DNA of 7,144 bases from Candidatus Latescibacteria bacterium 4484_107. GTDB lineage: Bacteria; Latescibacterota; 4484-107. A model generated the notes under the pieces. It saw nothing but the letters and a program-made list of their open reading frames with translations, did not search any database and was not told the DNA's origin. This document shows, piece after piece, positions 1-5,924 of this stretch; the first letter of the stretch is position 1, and each line of letters starts with the position of its first letter. Location of the stretch: NCBI GenBank assembly GCA_002059205.1, contig MVCQ01000071.1:1-7144 (forward strand), written 5' to 3'. A program made the position numbers and the translations under genes.

Positions 1-1235
1 TTGGGATCGCCCCTCGGAAGCGTTTTCCGAATCAAGCGGGCAAATCCGCCTATGGAAATCAAGGGTGTTTTGATTTCGTGGATAATCCGGGCCGCCATTT
101 CTCCCACGGCCGCCAATCGTTCCGCACTCATCAGACGCACCTGATTTTCCTGCAACTCCTGATGCGCATGCGCCAGTTGCCGGACCTTCTCCTCCAGTCG
201 GATGGAAAGCCGCGCGTTTTCGATGGCCACGCTCGCCTGATTGGCAAACGTTTCCAATATATGCACATCCTGTTCGGTGATTTGCCGACGGGTGAAAAGA
301 TTGTCCGCCACCAACACGCCCACCGGACCCTCTTTTACGAGAAGGGGCACGGCTACGAACCGATCGGCCTCCATCTCGATCGGAAACGCTTCACCGAACT
401 CCCGGACTTTCGTTTCCGTGATATTGAGTACTGTCCGACCTTTGACGGCGCGGGTCAGCGTATTTTCCCCGTCCATCGGTATCTTTAGTTTCCGGATCAG
501 ATCGGTTAGTATCCGATCTCCTTCCCCCTCCTTCCGGGTATGCATAATCTCGGAGAGAGACAAGCGACGTTCAGCCAGCTCGGTCCAGACTCGATGCGCC
601 TCCTCCACGTCCGCCGGACCAACCGCCATAACGCCTTCCAGCACATCCCGGTCCTCGTTCATCAAAAACAAAAACGCCCTGTTGAATCCCAACGCCTCTC
701 CGGCGGTGAGTCCCGTCAGGACGGTTCGTAAAATTTCATCCAGTTCCGTTTTGCTCTCGATGTCCGCGCTGATCTTTCGAATAAAGCTGAGTTCTTCGAT
801 CCGCAACTGTAAGCGCCGGTTCATCTCGGAAATTTTTTTTCGCAGATCGCTATCCACGGCCTGAAGTTTCTGCTGCTCCAAAGCGCGCCGGATCATAGGC
901 TCCAATCCTGCCAGCTCGAAGGGCTTGATCAGGTAATCATACACATGATATCGAAGCGCACGCACCGCCGACTCGGTGCTCGGGTACCCGGTCATCATGA
1001 TAATCAGCACGTTCGCATCTTTCTCCTTGATCGCCTTCACGGTATCGATCCCGTCCATCCCGGGAAGCTTCAAATCCACCAGGGCCATGTGCACCGGGCC
1101 GGGTTCGAGGCACCCCAGCGCCTGCTCCCCGCTTTCGGCCTGCAGGACGTGATAGCTCAAGCCCGTCAAAAATTCAGAGAGCATCCCCCGGATCGAAGGG
1201 TCGTCATCCACGATCAGAATTGTTTCTCTGGGCAT
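1..1235 (-). CDS. Receiver-GAF-histidine kinase hybrid sensor protein (C-terminus cut off by window edge)
   Basis: This cytoplasmic two-component protein is open for 411 codons from an ATG at 1235-1233 to base 1, so the end is missing. Residues 4-118 are a response-regulator receiver domain: acidic pocket D10-D12, phospho-acceptor D54 in VDLKLPGMDG, T82 and K104 in the IKPF motif. Residues 119-150 look like a charged coiled-coil linker. Residues about 155-342 form a GAF-type sensor domain ending in the typical ETFANQASVAIENARL. A second coiled coil (343-372) leads to a HisKA domain with the H-box histidine at about 386 (ERLAAVGEMAARIIHEIKTP). The ATP-binding HATPase domain must lie beyond the window. 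There is no membrane segment, so it probably senses an internal ligand through GAF. The N-terminal receiver implies input from another kinase. A GTG three codons upstream is an alternative start, but the AAAGGGTGG ribosome site favours the ATG. The signal and partner are unknown. I am sure of the domains, less so of the role. Confidence 0.93.
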   Translation of the reverse strand, partial: MPRETILIVDDDPSIRGMLSEFLTGLSYHVLQAESGEQALGCLEPGPVHMALVDLKLPGMDGIDTVKAIKEKDANVLIIMMTGYPSTESAVRALRYHVYDYLIKPFELAGLEPMIRRALEQQKLQAVDSDLRKKISEMNRRLQLRIEELSFIRKISADIESKTELDEILRTVLTGLTAGEALGFNRAFLFLMNEDRDVLEGVMAVGPADVEEAHRVWTELAERRLSLSEIMHTRKEGEGDRILTDLIRKLKIPMDGENTLTRAVKGRTVLNITETKVREFGEAFPIEMEADRFVAVPLLVKEGPVGVLVADNLFTRRQITEQDVHILETFANQASVAIENARLSIRLEEKVRQLAHAHQELQENQVRLMSAERLAAVGEMAARIIHEIKTPLISIGGFARLIRKTLPRGDP

Positions 1236-1282
1236 GAAAGCCACCCTTTCTCTGAGTAATTGACTGCATAGCTCGAAAATCA

Positions 1283-1314
1283 GACGGTGTGAAAGTGTGA
1301 CGGTGTGACTTCTT
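1283..1314. repeat. Short 8-base-period tandem repeat between glgC and the sensor kinase gene
   Basis: Three near-identical octamers (GACGGTGT, GAAAGTGT, GACGGTGT) are followed by a decayed fourth unit. They lie 48 bases upstream of the kinase start codon. The rest of the 235-base gap (1236-1470) shows no convincing gene. It holds this array, a second octamer array near glgC, a possible promoter and a small GCAGC/GCTGC inverted repeat at 1421-1433. Confidence 0.6.
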
Positions 1315-1321
1315 TGTACTG

Positions 1322-1350
1322 CTAATCTGCAAGACCTTATTTCTTGCCAA
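1322..1350 (-). promoter_or_regulatory. Possible weak sigma70-type promoter for the sensor kinase gene
   Basis: On the minus strand a -35-like TTGGCA (1350-1345, five of six matches to TTGACA) is followed after 17 bases by GATTAG (1327-1322, only three of six matches to TATAAT). It lies about 90 bases upstream of the kinase ATG, in the only long gap of the window. The spacing is ideal but the -10 box is poor, so this is a suggestion only. Confidence 0.2.
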
Positions 1351-1442
1351 ACTTTTCCCCTATGGGATCTTCAAAATTCGCTTCGCCTTTCCTTGTGCCT
1401 TTGTACCTAATCCTTCGTTTGCAGCGTTGCTGCGCTGTGTTC

Positions 1443-1466
1443 TCACTTTCTCACTTTCTTATCTGT
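1443..1466. repeat. Second 8-base-period tandem repeat just past the end of glgC
   Basis: Two identical octamers TCACTTTC (1443-1450 and 1451-1458) are followed by weaker units (TTATCTGT, then CTGTTTAC) that reach the glgC stop codon at 1471-1473. It resembles the heptad arrays of the other gaps in position and style but has period 8. No T-rich terminator hairpin is seen after glgC. Confidence 0.5.
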
Positions 1467-1470
1467 CTGT

Positions 1471-2730
1471 TTACACGACGGATTCCGCTCCGCTCCAGAG
1501 AGGCATCCCCTTGGGGATCACGACAATGCCGCCGGACGATACGGTAAACCGGCGACGATCCTGCTCCAGATCGTACCCGACCTCAAAATGCTCGGGCACA
1601 TGGACCCATTTATCTATGATCGCTCGTCGGATCTTCGCGTGACGCCCCACTTCCACCCCGTCCATCAGGATGGACTCGGACACCGAAGCATAGCTGTGAA
1701 TATGCACGCCCGGAGAAAGAATAGAGCGCTCCACCCGGGCGCCGCTGATAATGCTGCCCGAAGATACCATGGAATCCACGGCCGCGCCCATCCTTTCTCC
1801 CTCCTGAGCAAACACGGTCTTAGCCGGAGGATATTGTTTCTGATAGGTGCGGATCGGCCAGTTCCGGTCGTACAGATTGAAGACCGGGGAGACCTGCGTC
1901 AAATCTATGTTGGCTTCCCAATAGGTGTCAATAAGGCCTATGTCGCGCCAGTACTGGTCTTCCTTTCTGTTCTCGTCCTCGAAGCGATACGCGAAGACCC
2001 GCTTGGGGCGGATCATTCGGGGAATGATGTTTTTCCCGAAATCGTGCGCGCTGTCCGTCTTGGCGTCCTCGACCACGGCCCGAACCAGTTCCTCGGTGCG
2101 AAAGACGTAGATACCCATGGATACAAAGCACTTCGAGGGATCATTCGGAAGCGCCCTGGGCTTCTCCGGCTTCTCCTGAAACCCGATCACGCGGTGGTCG
2201 CGATCCACCTCCACCACGCCAAAGGAGGAGGCTTTTCCCCGCTCGATCTCCACCGCCGAGATCGTCAGATCGGCTCCCCTTTCCTCGTGGAAGGCAATCA
2301 TCTTCCCGTAATCCATCTTGTAAACATGGTCCCCGGCAAGAATGAGGACCCGCTTCGGACGCTCGTCCTGGAGATGGTAGATATTCTGGTAAATGGCATC
2401 CGCCGTGCCCACGTACCAATCCCGGCTGCTCCGAAACTGAGGAGGTGAGGTGTAAATGAACTCGTTCAATTCATTGTGGAAGATGTTCCACCCCTGGGCC
2501 AGATGGCGCTCCAGCGAATTGGATTTGTATTGGGTCAGCACAAGGATCTTTCGGATCCCGGAATTCACACAATTGGACAGCGTAAAATCTATGATCCGGT
2601 AGATCCCGCCAAACGGGACAGCCGGTTTGGCGCGATCCTTGGTCAACGGATACAACCGCTCTCCCTGGCCCCCGGCCAACACGATGGTCAGCGTATTCCT
2701 CAAGAGTGAAAGTCTGGAACTCACGTCCAT
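1471..2730 (-). CDS. glgC: Glucose-1-phosphate adenylyltransferase (ADP-glucose pyrophosphorylase)
   Basis: The enzyme makes ADP-glucose and pyrophosphate from ATP and glucose-1-phosphate, the committed step of bacterial glycogen synthesis in the cytoplasm. The 419 residues are close to the 431 of E. coli GlgC. The N-terminal nucleotidyltransferase domain has the nucleotide loop VLAGGQGERLYPL (17-29), RAKPAVPFGG and RIIDFTLSN (33-53), catalytic D134 in GDHVYKMDY, the sugar-phosphate lysine K187 in FQEKP, and YWRDIGLIDTYWEANIDL (260-277). A left-handed beta-helix domain follows (about 290-405) with GSIISGARVERSILSPGV and IIDKWVHVP. The position of E. coli activator-site K39 appears to be D32 here, so its allosteric effector may differ; that is inference from a hand alignment. 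The start is set by a perfect AAGGAGG (2747-2741) 10 bases before the ATG. It lies 36 bases after a response regulator gene. No other glycogen gene is in the window. Confidence 0.97.
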   Translation of the reverse strand: MDVSSRLSLLRNTLTIVLAGGQGERLYPLTKDRAKPAVPFGGIYRIIDFTLSNCVNSGIRKILVLTQYKSNSLERHLAQGWNIFHNELNEFIYTSPPQFRSSRDWYVGTADAIYQNIYHLQDERPKRVLILAGDHVYKMDYGKMIAFHEERGADLTISAVEIERGKASSFGVVEVDRDHRVIGFQEKPEKPRALPNDPSKCFVSMGIYVFRTEELVRAVVEDAKTDSAHDFGKNIIPRMIRPKRVFAYRFEDENRKEDQYWRDIGLIDTYWEANIDLTQVSPVFNLYDRNWPIRTYQKQYPPAKTVFAQEGERMGAAVDSMVSSGSIISGARVERSILSPGVHIHSYASVSESILMDGVEVGRHAKIRRAIIDKWVHVPEHFEVGYDLEQDRRRFTVSSGGIVVIPKGMPLWSGAESVV

Positions 2731-2759
2731 AACCGATCACCCTCCTTAAAAAACCGGGA

Positions 2760-2784
2760 TCGGAGGTCAGCCTCTGACCTCCGA
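2760..2784 (-). promoter_or_regulatory. Perfect hairpin over the response regulator stop codon, upstream of glgC
   Basis: An 11-bp perfect inverted repeat (2760-2770 with 2774-2784, core CGGAGGTCAG) closes on a 3-base loop. On the minus strand it contains the TGA of the response regulator gene (2769-2767). It is followed 6 bases later by six T residues (2753-2748) and then by the glgC ribosome site (2747-2741). The T tract is too far from the stem for a textbook terminator. It could be a weak terminator or attenuator, an mRNA-stability element setting the ratio of regulator to GlgC, or a by-product of the heptad repeat. Confidence 0.5.
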
Positions 2785-3162
2785 CCTCTGACCTTCGATC
2801 TCTGATTCTCTCTTCTCCAGCAAGGCCCGGACGGTCTGCTTCAATTCCGTCAAATCGGAGGACTTGAGCAGATAGGCATCGGCGGACCAACTTCTGAAAT
2901 CGCTTTTATAGCTCAAGTCGGACGAATACAGAATCACCGGCAACTTCCTGTTTTCTCTCAGGATATATCCAAGAGAATCTATGCCGTCCATCCCGGGCAT
3001 CCAGATATCCAGGATCACGAGATCGGGCATCCCCTGTTGCATCTTTTCGAGGGCTTCCCGTCCATCGGACGCCAGGATCACGTCGTATCCCTCGTTCCGC
3101 AATTCCGCTCGATAAAGCACCTGTTCCTTCGGATCGTCTTCTACGAGAAGTATCGTGGACAT
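2767..3162 (-). CDS. Single-domain (CheY-like) response regulator
   Basis: This 131-residue protein is a stand-alone receiver domain without DNA-binding or enzymatic output. Visible residues are the acidic pocket D9-D10 (VEDD), phospho-acceptor D52 (ILDIWMPGMDG), the switch serine S80 (ILYSSD), aromatic Y97 and the conserved K100 (AYLLKSSDL). The domain ends near residue 116. The last 15 or so residues (KRESEIEGQRSEVRG) are charged and are encoded by heptad repeat DNA, so they are probably a non-functional tail. The ATG has AAAGGAG (3177-3171) eight bases upstream. It lies 80 bases after secDF and 36 bases before glgC. It presumably acts by protein-protein contact or as a phosphate relay or sink. 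The receiver-bearing histidine kinase past glgC is a possible but unproven partner. Confidence 0.93.
   Translation of the reverse strand: MSTILLVEDDPKEQVLYRAELRNEGYDVILASDGREALEKMQQGMPDLVILDIWMPGMDGIDSLGYILRENRKLPVILYSSDLSYKSDFRSWSADAYLLKSSDLTELKQTVRALLEKRESEIEGQRSEVRG
2771..2819. repeat. Degenerate heptad tandem repeat, seven units, forming the 3' end of the response regulator gene
   Basis: Seven consecutive 7-base units follow the consensus YCTCYGA on the plus strand (for example CCTCTGA at 2771-2777 and 2785-2791), decaying toward the gene body. The array encodes the final residues of the response regulator, past the end of its folded domain. Similar 7-base periodicity occurs in two other gaps of this window. 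Confidence 0.7.
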
Positions 3163-3193
3163 GGTGCACGCTCCTTTCGAGGACTATCGAGCA

Positions 3194-3230
3194 GTCAGCA
3201 GCCCACGACTTCAAGTCGTCGGCTGCTGAC
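3194..3230. repeat. Long near-perfect palindrome between secDF and the response regulator gene
   Basis: Two 18-base arms (3194-3211 and 3213-3230) are inverted copies with one C-C mismatch (3204/3220), separated by a single base. The top of the stem reads ACGACTTCAAGTCGT. It begins 12 bases past the secDF stop codon and ends 31 bases before the response regulator start. No T tract follows on either strand, so it is not a standard intrinsic terminator, though such a stem could protect the secDF mRNA 3' end. The core is similar in style to hairpins at IS200/IS605 element ends and to REP palindromes, but no transposase is present. Confidence 0.75.
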
Positions 3231-3242
3231 AAAGAACCCAGC

Positions 3243-5822
3243 CTATTTTTTCGCTCTGTGTTCCCGATCCCGCAGCTCCGTTCGGGCATGCCACTCCACC
3301 AGGATCGGACTGGCCACGAAGACTGAGGAATACGTCCCGACCATCACGCCCAAAAACAGCGCTAAGGCGAAGTCTCCGATCACTTCCCCCCCAAGAATCA
3401 GCAGGGCCAGGACCACCGCCAACGTCGTCAGCGAAGTGATCAGCGTTCGGCTCAGGGTTTCGTTGATGCTGCGATTGATGATCGTGCGATACTTCTCTCT
3501 GCGGAAAATGCGCAGGTCCTCCCGGATGCGGTCGAAGACCACGATGGTATCGTTCAGCGAATACCCCACGATGGTCAATAACGCGGCTACTACTGCCAGC
3601 GAGATCTCGTGATCCAAGAGAGAGAATACGCCCACCGTGATCAACACGTCGTGGAACAAGGCCACGATGGCGGCCACGGCGAACCGAAACTCGAACCGCC
3701 AACTGATATACACCAGAATGCCGAGCATCGCCCAGATGATCGCCCAGATCGCCTTCCCCTTCATTTCCGCTCCGATCTTCGGCCCCACGTCCGCCTCCCG
3801 GCGGAGCCACGTCTTCCGATCTTTGGTGTGCTCCGGGAAGGCTTGGTGCAGCGTAGTCTTCACGGCGTCGGAAACGGTCTCCTCGTTCTCTCCGACCCGT
3901 TCGATGCGAATTAAAATATCCTTGGGATTGCCGAACTGCTTGATCTCACTCCGGCTGAGGTCCACAGTCTTGCCGTCCACGTCCACTTTTCTCAACGCTT
4001 CCCGCACGTCCCCTACGGAGACCGCCGGATCGAAGTGCATCTCCAACAGGGTCCCGCCCTCGAAGTCTATGCTCAAATTCGGGCCCCGGTGGATGCCGAG
4101 AGAGATCAGGCCAAGGGCGATGACGCCCGCCGAACCCAAGAACGCCCACCGGCGCACCTCTACGAAACGGATCTTCAGGTCCTTGAGCGTACTCTTCCCG
4201 ATGCTCAGATTCTGGATGCTCCATCGGTTGGTGATAAAATCGAAAACCCCGCGCGTCATAATCAACGCGGTGAACATACTGGCGAAGATTCCGATGGAGA
4301 GGGTGAGCGCGAATCCCCGGATCGGGCCGGTCCCGAATTGATACAGCACGAGCGCGGTGATCAGGGTCGTCACGTTGGCATCCAGGATCGTCCGGAAGGC
4401 CCGTCCGTACCCGCTGTCAATGGCCGCCCGCACGGTCTTTCCGGTTCGCAATTCCTCCCGAATCCGCTCGAAGATCAACACATTCGCATCCACCGCCATC
4501 CCGATGGTCAGGATGATTCCCGCGATCCCCGGCAAGGTCAGCGTCGCATGAAAACCCGCCAGTACCGCGGTCAGAAACACCAGATTCAATCCCAGCGCCA
4601 CGTTTGCCAAAAGACCCGCCCAGCGATAATAGACCACCATAAAGATCATCACGATCGCCAGGCCGATCAGCCCGGCCCTGATCCCCATCCGGATCGAATC
4701 CGCGCCGAGAGAAGGCCCCACCACCTCCTTGCTGATGATCTTCACCGGAGCAGGCAGCGCGCCCGCCCGGAGCACAATGCACAGATCGCTGGCCTCCTCC
4801 ATCGTCTTACTTCCGGTGATAATCGAGCGACCATCCCGGATTTTAGTCTGGATCGTCGGCGCGGAATAGACCTTGCCGTCCAGCACAATCGCGAGCCGGC
4901 GCCCCACGTTGGCTCCCGTGATCCGGGAAAAGAGCTTTCTGCCGTCGTCGGAGACCGAAAAATTGATAATGGGTTTCCCCGCAGTCTGCGCATTGTACCC
5001 GCCGCCCACAGTCGGCGTGGCGTTGTTCACCACCGCGCCGGTCATCTCCGGCTGCTTTCGGACATAGTAGAGCACTAGATAGTCTTCCCCGTTCATCGTC
5101 TCCGGTTCATTCGACCACAAAAACTGCGCATCCGAGGGGATCAGCGCCGCCACCCGGGGATCGTTCAACATCTCCCTGAACCGCGCCACGTCCCTCACAC
5201 GAACGCAAAGATCTCCCGTGTAAAAGCGATGCAACAGCGAGGTAAACGGCCTTTGAAGCATCAGGCTGTCCTCGTCCGCTTCCTCGAACAGTTGCTCCGC
5301 CGTCTCCTTCTTCGGCTCCCCTTCGGTTTTTTCCACCGCGCCCGGCTTCGCCAATACCTTATCCGCTTTTTCCAGGAGCGATCCCAGGGCCTCCGTATCC
5401 TTGAGCAACTTAAATTCCAACTGCGCGGTCTGGCCGATCAGATTCGTCGCCCGCTTGCTGTCCTTCAGGCCGGGCAGCTCTATAATAATCCGCCGATCCC
5501 CCTGCCGCTGGATCACCGGCTCGGAGACTCCGAACTGATCTACGCGGTTGGTGATAATCTCCATCGCCCGATCCAGCGCATCCCGCGCCTCGTCCGGAGG
5601 AAGCTTCGAAAGATCCACTTCTAAAACCATATGCATGCCGCCCTGCAGATCCAGCCCCAACCGGACAGCCTTGCTCTTCAAACGATCCATCTCCTCAATA
5701 GAAAAGGCCTTCCGTTCCTCCTCCGAAGCACTGTAGAACTTCAACGTAGGATAGAGATACCACACTGAAGCGATTATGGCTACCACGGTCAAAGCGATTT
5801 TCCACTGGGTGCTGCGTCTCAT
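3243..5822 (-). CDS. secDF: Fused SecD-SecF protein translocase subunit
   Basis: SecD and SecF are membrane proteins that use the proton gradient to help pull exported proteins through SecYEG. Here both are in one 859-residue chain. SecD part (about 1-545): TM1 at 8-26, GLDLQGG (56-62), a large periplasmic region to about 375 with DGRKLFSRIT and LDGKVYSAP, then five TMs (about 380-525). These include GMAVDANVLIFERIREELR (441-459), whose D445 matches the proton-relay aspartate of TM4. SecF part (about 546-859): TM at 557-576, DFEGG (586-590), a short periplasmic domain, then five TMs with VGYSLNDTIVVFDRIREDLR (752-771), including D758 and R765. A Lys/Glu-rich insert (about 141-190) sits in the first periplasmic domain. 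The ATG has AAAGGAG (5835-5829) six bases upstream. The common partner gene yajC is not directly upstream; a glycosyltransferase gene is there instead. A SecDF fusion is known in some bacteria such as Bacillus; separate genes are more usual in Gram-negatives. Confidence 0.97.
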   Translation of the reverse strand: MRRSTQWKIALTVVAIIASVWYLYPTLKFYSASEEERKAFSIEEMDRLKSKAVRLGLDLQGGMHMVLEVDLSKLPPDEARDALDRAMEIITNRVDQFGVSEPVIQRQGDRRIIIELPGLKDSKRATNLIGQTAQLEFKLLKDTEALGSLLEKADKVLAKPGAVEKTEGEPKKETAEQLFEEADEDSLMLQRPFTSLLHRFYTGDLCVRVRDVARFREMLNDPRVAALIPSDAQFLWSNEPETMNGEDYLVLYYVRKQPEMTGAVVNNATPTVGGGYNAQTAGKPIINFSVSDDGRKLFSRITGANVGRRLAIVLDGKVYSAPTIQTKIRDGRSIITGSKTMEEASDLCIVLRAGALPAPVKIISKEVVGPSLGADSIRMGIRAGLIGLAIVMIFMVVYYRWAGLLANVALGLNLVFLTAVLAGFHATLTLPGIAGIILTIGMAVDANVLIFERIREELRTGKTVRAAIDSGYGRAFRTILDANVTTLITALVLYQFGTGPIRGFALTLSIGIFASMFTALIMTRGVFDFITNRWSIQNLSIGKSTLKDLKIRFVEVRRWAFLGSAGVIALGLISLGIHRGPNLSIDFEGGTLLEMHFDPAVSVGDVREALRKVDVDGKTVDLSRSEIKQFGNPKDILIRIERVGENEETVSDAVKTTLHQAFPEHTKDRKTWLRREADVGPKIGAEMKGKAIWAIIWAMLGILVYISWRFEFRFAVAAIVALFHDVLITVGVFSLLDHEISLAVVAALLTIVGYSLNDTIVVFDRIREDLRIFRREKYRTIINRSINETLSRTLITSLTTLAVVLALLILGGEVIGDFALALFLGVMVGTYSSVFVASPILVEWHARTELRDREHRAKK

Positions 5823-5840
5823 CGGCGACTCCTTTCATGT

Positions 5841-5924
5841 TGGTGAGTGCTAAGTGGTGAGTGGTGAGTGGTTCGCCACCACCATCATCCTATTTCACGT
5901 TTCACATGGTTTTCGATTTTCTTC
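5841..5924. repeat. Degenerate heptad tandem repeat between the glycosyltransferase gene and secDF
   Basis: Twelve consecutive 7-base units are recognisable in one phase. TGGTGAG occurs at 5841-5847, 5855-5861 and 5862-5868. Units then drift through CCACCAC and CATCATC to ACGTTTC and TTTCGAT. The array fills most of the 72-base gap and enters the glycosyltransferase gene, covering its stop codon (5897-5895) and roughly its last nine codons. A small hairpin lies inside it: GTGG/CCAC around a TTCG loop (5868-5879), extended by a further five or six pairs with one bulged A (5861-5885). Confidence 0.65.

Noticed and set aside
241..864. Ser/Arg-rich 207-codon frame on the plus strand
   Set aside because: It is the complement of the GAF and linker region of the sensor kinase, and its composition is typical of an antisense frame.
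1328..1350. Sigma54-like promoter (TGGCA ... TTGCA) upstream of the kinase gene
   Set aside because: The GG and GC elements are 18 bases apart instead of the required 12, so it cannot be a sigma54 site.
1588..2448. Open frame of 286 codons on the plus strand antisense to glgC
   Set aside because: It lies wholly inside glgC, whose minus-strand product is clear. The antisense product shows no domain and no convincing ribosome site.
3194..3230. Intrinsic terminator after secDF
   Set aside because: The stem is strong, but no T-rich tract follows on the minus strand or the plus strand, so it was kept as a palindrome rather than called a terminator.
4035..5078. Long open frame (347 codons) on the plus strand antisense to secDF
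   Set aside because: The opposite frame encodes an unmistakable SecDF with all motifs. The antisense translation is rich in Arg, His, Gln and Pro with no recognisable domain, as expected for a shadow of a GC-rich gene.
5841..5924. CRISPR array as explanation for the repeats in the gaps
   Set aside because: Units are 7 bases, contiguous and degenerate. There are no conserved 24-40 base repeats, no spacers and no cas genes.
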